In this document: piece by piece, positions 10,657 to 20,053 of the stretch
Numbering within the stretch: the first letter of the stretch is position 1
How the letters are laid out: every line of letters begins with the position of its first letter
Origin: Mobilitalea sibirica
GTDB lineage: Bacteria > Bacillota > Clostridia > Lachnospirales > Lachnospiraceae
NCBI RefSeq assembly: GCF_015999265.1
Contig: NZ_JAEAGR010000013.1
Span: 1 to 64,000, forward strand
DNA length: 64,000 bases
Reading direction: 5' to 3'
Position numbers and translations under genes: made by a program
The notes under the pieces: model-generated
The model's input: the letters and a program-made list of their open reading frames with translations, nothing else
What the model was told of the DNA's origin: nothing
The model's database searches: none

Positions 10657-12045
10657 TTAATGAAACTGCTTCTCCCTTTCCATTCGAGTTAATCTTTTAA
10701 GCTCAACCAATAAAAAGCTTCCGGTAAGTAAAAAGGAAATTGCATCTGAAATTGGAGCTGCTGCAAGAATTCCCATAAGCCCAAACACACGAGAAAGAAT
10801 TAATATCATAGGAAGCAACACCAGTATCTGGCGGCTCAGGGTTAATACAAGAGATATTTTCGGTCGGCCAACTGCTTGAAAGTATAAGGCTCCAATAATC
10901 TGAGTTCCAATCGTGGGTAGCATAAGCATCCATACGCCGATGGCTTTTGTTCCAAACTCTCGAAATTTTTCTTCTTTACCGAAAAAACCTATTAACGCTT
11001 CCGGCCATAATCTGGTAGCTGTAAAGCCTAATAAAGCAACAACCGTGGCTGATAGTATGGCTTTTGCTAGCGTCTCTTTAATACGTCGATATTTACCTGC
11101 ACCTCGGTTATATCCTATAATTGGCTGAGCCCCATGACTGATTCCAATGGTTGGCAGTACTAAAAGCTGCTGGAGGCTGGTGATGGCTCCTATGCCTCCA
11201 ATTGCTACGTCTCCGCCATAGATACGTAAGCTGTTATTCAAAACTAAACTTAATACACTGGCACTGATCTGATTTACAAAGGACGGTAATCCTGCCAATA
11301 TAATCTTTACAACCAGCTCCGCTTTAAGCCTCATATTCTTTAGTCTCAGTTTCATATTACTTCGCCTTGATAAAAAGTATGAGATACCCCAGATTGCAGA
11401 AAGTCCCTGCCCTCCAACCGTTGCTAAAGCAGCACCTGTCATACCCATATGGAAGATAAAGATAAATATATAATCAAATATAATATTGAAACCCGCTCCA
11501 ATAAACATAGATACCATAGCGGTTTTGGGACTTCCATCTGCTCTCATAAAATGATTACATCCCATAGCAGGTCCCTGTAACACCGCTGCATATAAAATAA
11601 TGCTCATGTACTCTTTTGCATAAGGCATACTTTCTTCTCTTGCTCCAAACAACCATAACAGACTATCTAAATTCCAAAGCGCTAACACCATAAAGACAAA
11701 GGCTGTTATGAATATCATCATGATAGCATTGCCAAGAACCTTTTCAGCTCCCTCACGATCTTTTTCCCCAAGCCTTATGGAAAACAGAGCAGCACCTCCG
11801 GCACCAAACATAAGGGCAAGGCCCATCATAATCATCATAATCGGAAAAGATACAGTAAGAGCTGTCAATCCAATTGATTCTAATCCCTCGGCATTACCAA
11901 TAAACATTCGGTCCACCATATTATAAATCGCGTTAACCAACATTGCGATTGTAGCAGGTATTGAAAACTCCGCCAGTAATCTTCCTATGTTCTTTGTCCC
12001 CAGTCTATCCTGTGTCCCTCCCCTGGAAATTTGCTTTTGCGTCAT
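10657..12045 (-). CDS. MATE family efflux transporter
   Basis: Multidrug and toxic compound extrusion family antiporter, moving cationic drugs or metabolites out with Na+ or H+. The 462-residue product has the usual 12 membrane segments in two repeated halves, with FSIPATIAMLVNAIYNMVDRMFIG at the start of the first half (residues 30-53) and GISHGAQPIIGYNRGAG starting the second half near 298, both typical of MATE proteins. It starts behind AAGGATAGATT. Despite sharing orientation with the MFS gene, it is separated by about 385 bp containing a new promoter, so it is not obviously co-transcribed. Confidence 0.92.
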   Translation of the reverse strand: MTQKQISRGGTQDRLGTKNIGRLLAEFSIPATIAMLVNAIYNMVDRMFIGNAEGLESIGLTALTVSFPIMMIMMGLALMFGAGGAALFSIRLGEKDREGAEKVLGNAIMMIFITAFVFMVLALWNLDSLLWLFGAREESMPYAKEYMSIILYAAVLQGPAMGCNHFMRADGSPKTAMVSMFIGAGFNIIFDYIFIFIFHMGMTGAALATVGGQGLSAIWGISYFLSRRSNMKLRLKNMRLKAELVVKIILAGLPSFVNQISASVLSLVLNNSLRIYGGDVAIGGIGAITSLQQLLVLPTIGISHGAQPIIGYNRGAGKYRRIKETLAKAILSATVVALLGFTATRLWPEALIGFFGKEEKFREFGTKAIGVWMLMLPTIGTQIIGALYFQAVGRPKISLVLTLSRQILVLLPMILILSRVFGLMGILAAAPISDAISFLLTGSFLLVELKRLTRMEREKQFH

Positions 12046-12453
12046 AATCTATCCTTCCTAATCTGCTTTCGTATAATAAAATCAACTATTACATATACAA
12101 AATATATCCAAATCTTACCTGTGCCAAATCATCAAATCCTTCTGTTTTAATATTTAATGAAACTATCGTATCGATTAATGTATGCTAAAGTACTATAATT
12201 TTTATAGTCTATTATATCGGTATTCGTTGTGTTTCACAATGTTTTTTTGTATATTATGGAATATTATATACAACAGAACGTTTCCAATATTCATAAGTAC
12301 ATGTTTTGGATTCCTCATACTTATTTGATTACATGAATTAAGATCCTACATTATTTTCCACGGGATTGCAATTTACATATTTTCATATTAGCCGCCCTAT
12401 GTTATAATATTGTTTAGTGCTATTTTTCTATTCCAAAAGATGGAGGAAATATA
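12046..12453. other. Divergent MATE / sigma factor intergenic region
   Basis: This 408-bp AT-rich stretch separates the leftward MATE gene and the rightward sigma factor gene. A TATAAT at 12403-12408 is a plausible -10 box for the sigma factor gene; no good -35 box matches it. No ORF is supported. Confidence 0.4.
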
Positions 12454-13584
12454 ATGAACGAGCAACCTATCCATGATGTATTAGAGGAAAAATTCAAAGA
12501 ATTAATTGTATTTGCCAATCGACAAAAAGGCATTATTGAGGCGGATAAAGTAAATACATTAATTAATGAACTAAATTTAGACAATACCCAGATCGACAAA
12601 ATATATGAGAGGCTTGAAGCCTATAATATAGTGGTTTTAAACTCCGGTGATGAAGAAGATGAGCCAAGTGATGACATTCTCATCGAACTTGAGGATGATT
12701 CAGATGATTCCGGATCAGAGATAGATACTCTTACTCATGTTACCTCCTCAGCAATGTCTGATGACCCTGTGCATCTATACCTAAAAGAAATCGGAAATTA
12801 TCCTCTTCTCTCTATGTCAGAAGAGGTTACATTAGCGAAAAGAATAGAACAGGGGGATGAAATAGCGAAGCAATTATTAGCCGAATCAAATCTTAGGCTC
12901 GTTGTAAGTATTGCAAAAAGATATGTAGGAAGAGGGTTATCCTTCCTTGACTTAATTCAGGAAGGTAATTTAGGCTTGATAAAAGCAGTAGAAAAATTTG
13001 ATTATACTAAGGGTTACAAATTCAGTACCTATGCAACCTGGTGGATAAGGCAGGCAATAACCAGATCAATAGCGGATCAATCCAGAACCATTCGAATTCC
13101 TGTACATATGTCTGAAGTAATAAATAAAACCTATCGTATATCAAGAAACTTACTTCAGGATTTAGGAAGAGAGCCAACCGAACAGGAACTTTCTGATGCA
13201 CTTAATTTACCCATCGAGAAGGTAAGAGAGATCCTTAAAGTATCAGCCGATCCGATTTCATTGGATACTCCTATCGGCGAGGAAGATGACAGCCATCTCG
13301 GCGATTTTATTAGAGATGATAATATTATGGGTCCTGAAGATGCAGCATCCTATTCAATCCTAAGAGATCAGATTTCCAGACTCTTAGATACCCTTACCGA
13401 GAGAGAACAAAGGGTATTAATACTTCGATTTGGTTTAAAGGATGGCAGAAGCAGAACTTTGGAAGAAGTCGGCAAGGAATTCAATGTAACCAGAGAACGT
13501 ATTCGCCAGATTGAAGCTAAGGCCTTAAGAAAACTCAGACATCCTAGCCGTGCTAAAATGCTGAAAGGATATGAAATAATATAA
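12454..13584 (+). CDS. rpoD: RNA polymerase primary-type sigma factor (RpoD/SigA)
   Basis: Sigma-70 group 1/2 factor that directs RNA polymerase to vegetative promoters. The 376-residue protein has a short region 1.1-like N terminus and an acidic linker at about 67-92, then region 1.2 ([12 protein letters not shown]), region 2 with the [32 protein letters not shown] block (quoted here only as landmarks: [12 protein letters not shown] and [10 protein letters not shown]), region 3, and region 4 ending in [32 protein letters not shown] precedes the ATG. It lacks the dnaG neighbour usual for the main rpoD, so it may be a second copy. Confidence 0.93.
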   Translation: MNEQPIHDVLEEKFKELIVFANRQKGIIEADKVNTLINELNLDNTQIDKIYERLEAYNIVVLNSGDEEDEPSDDILIELEDDSDDSGSEIDTLTHVTSSAMSDDPVHLYLKEIGNYPLLSMSEEVTLAKRIEQGDEIAKQLLAESNLRLVVSIAKRYVGRGLSFLDLIQEGNLGLIKAVEKFDYTKGYKFSTYATWWIRQAITRSIADQSRTIRIPVHMSEVINKTYRISRNLLQDLGREPTEQELSDALNLPIEKVREILKVSADPISLDTPIGEEDDSHLGDFIRDDNIMGPEDAASYSILRDQISRLLDTLTEREQRVLILRFGLKDGRSRTLEEVGKEFNVTRERIRQIEAKALRKLRHPSRAKMLKGYEII

Positions 13585-13744
13585 GTAGAGGCTAATATTT
13601 AATAGACTTAAACATATTCGATTATAGCTTATCCTATACATATTTTATTGCGACCTAATTGTAACGGCATTTAAACTTTTATAGATATAGTATACTATAC
13701 CAATATGATAATGTCTGATTTACTATAAATGAAAGGATGTTTCC

Positions 13745-14476
13745 ATGAAAAGAATTCTATACATGGTATTTCGAAATATATTTATTCTACCGTTTTGGCT
13801 TGTCAAGCTATTCCGGCTGTGTAATATTGAAAAGTATGATACCAAAACCCGCTATGCTTTTTTACACAAAATAACACCCATCGTAATTCGGCGGGGCAGG
13901 ATAAAAATAAGCTGCCATGGACTTGATAACCTGCCAAAAGAGACCGGATATATCATGTTTCCTAATCATCAGGGCTTATTTGATGCCCTTGCATTTTTAG
14001 AGACCCATGAACGGCCATTTGTAACTGTTATGAAAAAAGAAGTAAAGGATATCTTTCTTTTAAAACAAATCATACAACTATTACAGGCAGAAATCATTGA
14101 TCGCGAGGATGTAAGACAATCCATGCAGGTTATTATGAACATGACCCGTCGTGTAAAGGAGGGCGAAAATTTTCTAATTTTTGCCGAGGGCACCAGATCA
14201 AGAAACGGTAATAATATTCTGGAGTTTAAAGGTGGAAGTTTCAAAAGCGCTATGAATGCCAGATGTCCTATTGTTCCGGTTGCTTTAATAGATTCCTACA
14301 AAGCCTTTGACACTAGTTCCATAAAAAAACTTAATGTACAAATTCATTACCTTAAACCCTTATATTATGAGGATTACAAAAACATGAAATCCACTGAAAT
14401 TGCAGAATTAGTTTCATCATTGATATCCTCCACTATTAAGAGTAATACAGGAACCGAAGATACTTCAGCAAATTAA
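13745..14476 (+). CDS. plsC: 1-acyl-sn-glycerol-3-phosphate acyltransferase
   Basis: Membrane-associated acyltransferase that adds the second acyl chain to lysophosphatidic acid in phospholipid synthesis. The 243-residue product has the catalytic HX4D motif in NHQGLFDAL near residue 75 and the phosphate-binding FAEGTRSRNG near 147, both diagnostic of the PlsC family. A hydrophobic N-terminal segment (residues 5-22) probably anchors it. GAAAGGATGTTTCC precedes the ATG, and a terminator follows at 14520. Confidence 0.92.
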   Translation: MKRILYMVFRNIFILPFWLVKLFRLCNIEKYDTKTRYAFLHKITPIVIRRGRIKISCHGLDNLPKETGYIMFPNHQGLFDALAFLETHERPFVTVMKKEVKDIFLLKQIIQLLQAEIIDREDVRQSMQVIMNMTRRVKEGENFLIFAEGTRSRNGNNILEFKGGSFKSAMNARCPIVPVALIDSYKAFDTSSIKKLNVQIHYLKPLYYEDYKNMKSTEIAELVSSLISSTIKSNTGTEDTSAN

Positions 14477-14517
14477 TAAAAGCATCACTTGATGTGCTAT
14501 CAAGTGACATTACAAAT

Positions 14518-14550
14518 GAGCCTGCCAAATTTACGGCGGGCTTTTCCTTT
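14518..14550 (+). terminator. Terminator after plsC
   Basis: GCCTGCC at 14520-14526 pairs with GGCGGGC at 14535-14541 (one G-U pair), followed by TTTTCCTTTT. A second small hairpin, CACTTGAT with ATCAAGTG, lies just before it. Confidence 0.85.
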
Positions 14551-14697
14551 TCAAAGAAAAGTCTTATGTATAAAACTACCATTTTATGTATATAATTTAC
14601 TTGATTACCCAGCTTAGTCCCGAAAAGGTTGATTTTACTCTTATTTTAAGCTATAATAGCTTGTGCAATGTAAATCCTTACTTATGGAAGGTGAATT

Positions 14698-16086
14698 ATG
14701 AAAACAAAACGAACCGTATTTTCCATGGTAATGTTTTTATCCGTATTTTGGTTTTCCGTTTTATTTGATATTAAGAATCCAACAACCTCATCCCTGGAAG
14801 AAGGAACAGGCAATAACGATACCGGTTCCATAACAACCCAAGTGGGGGAGGATTCACAAGCTGTTGCCATTGCTAAAAATGGCTCTCAGGAAAACGGCAC
14901 GGTTATCAGCAAAAGTCTTTTATCAGACCCCCTAGATGAGAATATATTGGTTGATAACGATAACCCAAAAACCGAAATTAAAAATAAAAAAACAGAAGAC
15001 TTACCATTGGAAAATGCTACAACAGATGTTGTTACCGGAACCATTGATGTTGCTACCTTCAATATCTCTGCAATGGACGCTCAGGAAGCCAGGTCCAATA
15101 TAAAGGCATTTGAAGCAACAGCCGATTCATCCGAGTTTAACATCGAAGAAGAACCTATACAAGAAGTATCGAGATACGCCAACATTGGAATATCCATCGC
15201 AAAATCCTATGTTAATATCCGCTCCAAAGCAAATACACAAAGCGATGTATTAGGTAAGCTTTACCGTAATTCAGCCGCACAAATATTAGATACGATTGGC
15301 GATTGGTATTATGTTGAGTCAGGAAGTGTCAAAGGATATATTAGCTCTGATTATATAAAAACAGGAATACCTGATGAAGAATTAATCGACAAATACGGAA
15401 AATTACGTATTGAAGTAAGTGTTGATGGATTAAATGTAAGAGAGCATCCTGATTTAGAATCTAAAAAACTAACAGTTATTTACCAAAATGAAAAATATAA
15501 CGTAATCGATTTACAAGATGAATGGCTTAAAGTTGATATTGATGACGATAAAGTAATCGGTTATGTAAGAAGAGAATATGTAGAACTATTGGTTGACTTT
15601 GAAGATGCCATTTCGAAAGAAGAAGAGTTGGAACTACTAAAACTCAAGGAAGAGGAAAGAATCAAAAGGGAAACTGCTGTTAAATACCGTGATGAAGTAG
15701 ATTACACAAACAGCGATTTAAAGCTGTTGGCCTGTCTTGTTCACGCAGAAGCAGGAAATCAAAGATACGAGGGTAAGCTAGCCGTTGCAAACGTGGTATT
15801 AAACAGGATAAAATCCGGTAAATATCCTAATAACCTTAAGGATGTTATCTATCAGCCCGGACAGTTCTCCGTAGCAAAGAGCGGCTCATTGGCAAAGCAA
15901 TTGGACAATTATGATAATTATACTTCAAAATCGCAGCAACTATCCATAAAAGCTGCAAAGGCTGCCTTGGCAGGTGCCAATAACATAGGTACCCGTTTGT
16001 ACTTCCACACGTATAAATCAGCTGTCAGAAAGGGCTATGATCAAAAAAAGAACAGTGTAAAGCTACAGGATCATTTATTCTGGTAA
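14698..16086 (+). CDS. SH3-domain SleB-type cell wall hydrolase
   Basis: Predicted exported peptidoglycan hydrolase. The 462-residue protein opens with a signal/anchor segment (residues 6-25), then a low-complexity region to about 155, two bacterial SH3 domains at about 165-222 and 235-300 (SYVNIRSKANTQSDVLGKLY and DGLNVREHPDLESKKL), a charged coiled helix, and a C-terminal SleB/CwlJ-type Hydrolase_2 domain from about 340 (DLKLLACLVHAEAGNQ, catalytic Glu in HAEAG). Family members include spore cortex-lytic enzymes, but the SH3 arrangement also occurs in vegetative hydrolases, so a germination role is only possible. GAAGGTGAATT precedes the ATG. Confidence 0.88.
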   Translation: MKTKRTVFSMVMFLSVFWFSVLFDIKNPTTSSLEEGTGNNDTGSITTQVGEDSQAVAIAKNGSQENGTVISKSLLSDPLDENILVDNDNPKTEIKNKKTEDLPLENATTDVVTGTIDVATFNISAMDAQEARSNIKAFEATADSSEFNIEEEPIQEVSRYANIGISIAKSYVNIRSKANTQSDVLGKLYRNSAAQILDTIGDWYYVESGSVKGYISSDYIKTGIPDEELIDKYGKLRIEVSVDGLNVREHPDLESKKLTVIYQNEKYNVIDLQDEWLKVDIDDDKVIGYVRREYVELLVDFEDAISKEEELELLKLKEEERIKRETAVKYRDEVDYTNSDLKLLACLVHAEAGNQRYEGKLAVANVVLNRIKSGKYPNNLKDVIYQPGQFSVAKSGSLAKQLDNYDNYTSKSQQLSIKAAKAALAGANNIGTRLYFHTYKSAVRKGYDQKKNSVKLQDHLFW

Positions 16087-16224
16087 AATTAATTTAATTC
16101 AAAGATATATCTTACATTGCAACTAGACTCTTATATTATCTGATGATTTTTACCGGATATGTCATGCATTCTTTTAGTAGAAAGAATAAAGCATTATCGA
16201 AAAAGACAATTATTAAAATGTAAT

Positions 16225-16285
16225 AAAAAAGAGGAGATCTTAAAAGGTTCGTATCCCGATAACTTTTTAAGACCTCCTCTTTTTG
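16225..16285. terminator. Bidirectional terminator between convergent genes
   Basis: A long imperfect stem (AAAAGAGGAG with CTCCTCTTTT, extended by TCTTAAAA with TTTTAAGA) with A- and T-runs at its ends. It lies between the wall hydrolase gene and the convergent phosphofructokinase gene. Confidence 0.85.
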
Positions 16286-16327
16286 GTCTATATGATCATA
16301 TATAGATTTTTACTACTTAAAAAAATA

Positions 16328-17548
16328 TTAATATAGTTTAATCTGACTTGGTATTCCGTTCTCGTATTTCAGATTAGTCTCTCCTTGAATTAATGGTTTC
16401 AAGTAATCCATCATCTCTTCGGTTACATCATGGCCGTCCGGTGTAATCCATTCCATGGGAACAACCTTCTCATGATTAGCTACTTCATTCACCGGTACAC
16501 TAATGAATTCTACAAGATAAGGTTTGTCGCTAAGTCTCTTAATCGCAGCCATTTTACCGGTCTGTCCGTCCAAAGCGCAGGTAAGTGCTTTTTGACCTAA
16601 CATAAGGGATTCAATAATATCAGTTTCACTGGCAATATGAGCTGCTGCTCTCTGCATCAGATTTAACTCGATGGAACGGCATTTACATCCAATTTCATTT
16701 CTTACCATCTGCTCTAAAGCTCTGGCAGCACCGGCAATGTATTTGTGACCGAAATTATCAACGGCTCCTGAAGACATCTGATCGGATACATAGGCACCGG
16801 TACTGTCCTTTACACCTTCACTCACAGCTACTAATACACCGGGTTTTTCAGCCAATTTCTTTTTCACATCAGCAATAAATCTTTCGTTGTCAAAATCTTT
16901 CTCGCATAAGTAGATTAAATCCGCACCTGTACCGCCATTCACTCTTGCAAGCGCTGCAGCAGCTGTTAACCAGCCAGCATTTCTACCCATGATTTCTACG
17001 ATAGTAACTGCAGGTATATCATAGACATTAATATCTCTTTCTAACTCTGCAATCGTTGTTGCGATGTATTTTGCCGCAGATCCAAAGCCGGGGCTATGAT
17101 CGGTTAAGTTTAAGTCATTATCTACTGTCTTAGGAGCTCCCATGATGAAAAAATCATGATTATTCAAGCTGCAGTATTCAGACAGCTTATCAACAGTATC
17201 CATAGAATCATTACCGCCGATGTAGATAAAATATTTAATATCATATTTTTTGAAGGTTTCGATTATTTTCCTATAAGGTTCATCATCCTTACGCCAATCC
17301 TTCATTTTATATCTACAGGAACCTAAAGCGGATGAAGGTGTATAAGTAAGGGTATCCATTGCTTTCGTATCCCTTATTAACTCATTTAAATCAATTAAAT
17401 TATCTTTTATTGCACCTTCTATACCGTTTTTGGCACCATATACTTTATCAATTTTTCCGCTGGCACGAACTCCCTGTAATACACCAACCAAGGTAGCGTT
17501 TATTGCAACGGTAGGTCCGCCGGATTGTGCTACTAATAAATTACTCAT
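16328..17548 (-). CDS. pfp: 6-phosphofructokinase, pyrophosphate-dependent type
   Basis: Interconverts fructose 6-phosphate and fructose 1,6-bisphosphate in glycolysis. The 406-residue protein starts LLVAQSGGPTVAIN and carries GGNDSMDT near residue 111 and PKTVDNDL near 139. ATP enzymes have GGDGS and PGTIDND; the lysine in PKTVDND is the hallmark of pyrophosphate-dependent enzymes, while the Asn in GGNDS replaces the more usual Asp of GGDDS. The active-site Asp pair in TVDND is intact. Upstream AAGGAGGAAGAAA sets the start. The phosphoryl donor is inferred from motifs, not proved. Confidence 0.88.
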   Translation of the reverse strand: MSNLLVAQSGGPTVAINATLVGVLQGVRASGKIDKVYGAKNGIEGAIKDNLIDLNELIRDTKAMDTLTYTPSSALGSCRYKMKDWRKDDEPYRKIIETFKKYDIKYFIYIGGNDSMDTVDKLSEYCSLNNHDFFIMGAPKTVDNDLNLTDHSPGFGSAAKYIATTIAELERDINVYDIPAVTIVEIMGRNAGWLTAAAALARVNGGTGADLIYLCEKDFDNERFIADVKKKLAEKPGVLVAVSEGVKDSTGAYVSDQMSSGAVDNFGHKYIAGAARALEQMVRNEIGCKCRSIELNLMQRAAAHIASETDIIESLMLGQKALTCALDGQTGKMAAIKRLSDKPYLVEFISVPVNEVANHEKVVPMEWITPDGHDVTEEMMDYLKPLIQGETNLKYENGIPSQIKLY

Positions 17549-17727
17549 TTTCTTCCTCCTTATATGATTTATTTAATTCATTTGTTATCTAATTACCCAT
17601 TTTAGCATGCATGTTAATAATTAGTCAATACACTAAACTAATTATAAAGCTTCATTTTTGTAGGGATTACAATACATTACTTTCCGTATGGTAAGTAAAA
17701 CAATAGAACGTTAACGCTTAGACTTAT

Positions 17728-18072
17728 CTATAGGTTGCTACCGTTCCACCCCCAATTTTTCGTTTCCTCATATCTGACATAGATTTGGCTTGGAGCTATG
17801 GATAACTCCTCTTTCAAAATATCCGTGATTGCCGCTGTCATTTTATCATATATACCTGAATTAGCCGAGCCAAAAAGCTTAATCTCCACGAACGCAATTC
17901 CCTGATCAGATTGACCTTTAAAATACAGGTTAACCTTATCTTCAAAAGATAACATGAGCCAAGCTTCACTTTTACCCGGGATTAATTCTATCGCTTTTCC
18001 AAGCTTTTGTTTTAGCACGTTTTCTTTCTCTTTCGTAATCTCTAAGTTGGTTTTTGTACTGATATAAGGCAT
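17728..18072 (-). CDS. MIF-like tautomerase family protein
   Basis: Resembles macrophage migration inhibitory factor and phenylpyruvate tautomerase. At 114 residues it has the family's length, and Pro2 directly after the initiator Met would be the catalytic N-terminal proline. The C-terminal YVRYEETKNWGWNGSNL segment, with the typical NWGWNG motif, is close to eukaryotic-type MIFs. GGAGGATTTGAAA fixes the ATG at 18072. Trimer formation is expected by family. The natural substrate is unknown. Confidence 0.85.
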   Translation of the reverse strand: MPYISTKTNLEITKEKENVLKQKLGKAIELIPGKSEAWLMLSFEDKVNLYFKGQSDQGIAFVEIKLFGSANSGIYDKMTAAITDILKEELSIAPSQIYVRYEETKNWGWNGSNL

Positions 18073-18309
18073 TTTCAAATCCTCCTATAATAGATTATAA
18101 GTTTCCAGTTTTTATCTACTAATTAATTTAGGATTATTCATAGGATTTGTCAACCCGGTTTGAAAATATTCTCTTACGATTTTATCTTTCAATTCAATTA
18201 TCCTTTCTGCTTAGCATAATTAATCAAAACCTTTATTCCCTTTCTTATGCTCATCTATAGCACGTATCAACAAGTCACTAAATTGATATGGATTTTAATT
18301 AAGAATATA

Positions 18310-18364
18310 AAATACGGAGTTGATACAAAATACATATCACTGTATCTTGATCTACTCCGTATTT
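18310..18364. terminator. Hairpin terminator downstream of folT
   Basis: AAATACGGAGT pairs with ACTCCGTATTT, with further inner pairing (GATACA with TGTATC), about 100 bp after the folT stop. T-rich flank on the minus strand supports termination of folT. The rest of 18073-18466 shows no gene. Confidence 0.75.
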
Positions 18365-18466
18365 CAGTTATCTTATAAAGATTTTAATTAATCCAATGCA
18401 ATCGTATCATAAATAAGTTAATACCCGACTTACTTCGTATCCTTATTTGGTAAGGTGAAGACCAGA

Positions 18467-19036
18467 TTATTGTACATAACTTTTCTTACCCTGAATCAGT
18501 TTTAGTATACCACTGGCTTCTACTCCCTTTACCACGGTATAGAATAGAATGGTTTCAATCGGCAACATAATCAAAGCCTTTAATGCTCTCGCAGGAAGCA
18601 TAACAAAAAATCCTCTTCCGGTTAAGGTAGTAAGCCATAAAGTTGTTAAGAAAAAATTAATCACAACCATATGAATAATACTAGCAATTAAGATACGCTT
18701 TATACTGACCGGTTTCTTATATAGGATAAATCCAAATATAATTCCGGTTAACACTGCATTAAACGTAAAACCCGGATGAAACGTGCCGGTCGGTTTCACT
18801 ATAAAGGTTAAGATATCCATGGCGGCACCATAAAAACCACCGACCAACGGTCCGAAAAGGAAAAAGACAAATCGGTTCGGAAGAAAGGAAAATCCAATCT
18901 TTAGATAATCTGCGACCATTACGGTTAAACTTCCTAAAACAATTGAGATTGCACCAAACATGGCTGCGAGGGTGATACATCTTACATTCTTAAACTCTGC
19001 GTAAGATTCTTTCAATAATAATAAAAATCTTTGCAT
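18467..19036 (-). CDS. folT: Folate ECF transporter S component
   Basis: Membrane substrate-binding subunit of an energy-coupling factor importer for folates; it would share an ECF module encoded elsewhere. The 189-residue product has about six hydrophobic segments, the RCITLAAMFGAISIVLGSLT N-terminal helix typical of FolT-like S components, and the conserved LFGPLVGGFYGAAMDIL loop near residues 60-77. The assignment to folate is strongly backed by the THF riboswitch directly upstream. AAAGGAGGTAATTTTTTT precedes the ATG. No ATPase or T component lies beside it. Confidence 0.92.
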   Translation of the reverse strand: MQRFLLLLKESYAEFKNVRCITLAAMFGAISIVLGSLTVMVADYLKIGFSFLPNRFVFFLFGPLVGGFYGAAMDILTFIVKPTGTFHPGFTFNAVLTGIIFGFILYKKPVSIKRILIASIIHMVVINFFLTTLWLTTLTGRGFFVMLPARALKALIMLPIETILFYTVVKGVEASGILKLIQGKKSYVQ

Positions 19037-19072
19037 AAAAAAATTACCTCCTTTGCAGACCTTTTACTACAA

Positions 19073-19215
19073 TAAGAGATAACATCAAATAATTGAAATA
19101 TTTGATTATCTACTGTAGCAGCGGGATGCGGACCACGCACCGCAAGTTTCCTTTTCGTCCGATTGACAACTCCCTGTTCAACCGGCACTTAACGCACATG
19201 ATCCTACTCTGCTTA
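19073..19215 (-). promoter_or_regulatory. Tetrahydrofolate (THF) riboswitch and expression platform
   Basis: Minus-strand bases 19215-19116 show the THF aptamer landmarks in order: AGAGTAGGATCATGTGCGTT, AAGTGCCGG, CAGGGAGTTGTC, CGGACGAAAAGGAAAC and GCGGTGCGTGGTCCGCATCC, closing with GCTGC opposite the 5' GCAG. A second hairpin at 19075-19111 (AGATAA.CAAATA with TATTTG..TTATCT) lies between the aptamer and the folT ribosome binding site and is the likely expression platform. Folate binding is expected to lower FolT synthesis. Confidence 0.92.
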
Positions 19216-19279
19216 AAATTTTTTAAGTATTCTTAGTATATCATAAGATTCTATAAATGCAATATCCATTATTACAGAA

Positions 19280-20053
19280 TTAATTGCCACATTCGATACT
19301 AATTTCATTAAATTTATCCAGAATATCCTCGATTTTTAAAGTTCTTTTATTATTACCTGCCTGGTCAATCACAACATTTCCCTGGTGCATCATCAACAGA
19401 CGATTCCCATACTCCACTGCATAACGAAGATTATGGGTTACCATAATGGTGGTCAGCTTCTTCTCTTTCACTATTCGATCTGTTAATTCCATAATAAGCT
19501 CCGCGGTCTTGGGGTCCAAAGCTGCTGTATGTTCATCCAGTATTAAGAATTCAATTGGTGTCATTGTGGCCATCAGAAGCGCCATGGCCTGTCTTTGTCC
19601 CCCGGATAAAGCTCCTACGGTCACATCTAATTTATCCTCCAGACCTAAATTCAGGCTTTTTAGACTTTCCTTGTATCGCTCAATCCTCTTTTTATTGGTT
19701 CCCCATCGAAGGTTAAAGCTTTGTCCTTTATTATCAGCAAGAGACATATTCTCCAGAATGGTCATACTAGGGCAGGTTCCCATAGCAGGATTTTGATAAA
19801 CCCTACCGATCTTTCTAAGCCTTTTAAACTCGGACATAGTAGTAATATCTGTTTGATTAACAATGATACTTCCCTGATCCGTAGGAATACTGCCACAGAT
19901 AATATTTAGCATGGAGGTTTTACCTGAACCGTTACTTCCCACAACTGATACAAATTCCTGATCCAGAATGGTTAAGTTAAAATCCCTGAACAAACACATT
20001 TCATTGATGGTTCCCGGATTATAGTATTTATTAATATTTCTTAATTCAAGCAT
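19280..20053 (-). CDS. ABC transporter ATP-binding protein (probable tryptophan importer)
   Basis: Nucleotide-binding subunit powering the importer encoded with the next two upstream genes. The 257-residue product has Walker A GSNGSGKT near residue 40, the LSGGQRQAMAL signature near 152, Walker B FLILDEHTAALDP near 172 and the switch His in MVTHN. I chose the ATG at 20053, preceded by GGAGGGTTAAAGGCA; it overlaps the permease stop by 8 bases, indicating translational coupling. The system looks like the TrpXYZ-type importers, supported by the Trp T-box ahead of the operon. Confidence 0.9.
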   Translation of the reverse strand: MLELRNINKYYNPGTINEMCLFRDFNLTILDQEFVSVVGSNGSGKTSMLNIICGSIPTDQGSIIVNQTDITTMSEFKRLRKIGRVYQNPAMGTCPSMTILENMSLADNKGQSFNLRWGTNKKRIERYKESLKSLNLGLEDKLDVTVGALSGGQRQAMALLMATMTPIEFLILDEHTAALDPKTAELIMELTDRIVKEKKLTTIMVTHNLRYAVEYGNRLLMMHQGNVVIDQAGNNKRTLKIEDILDKFNEISIECGN

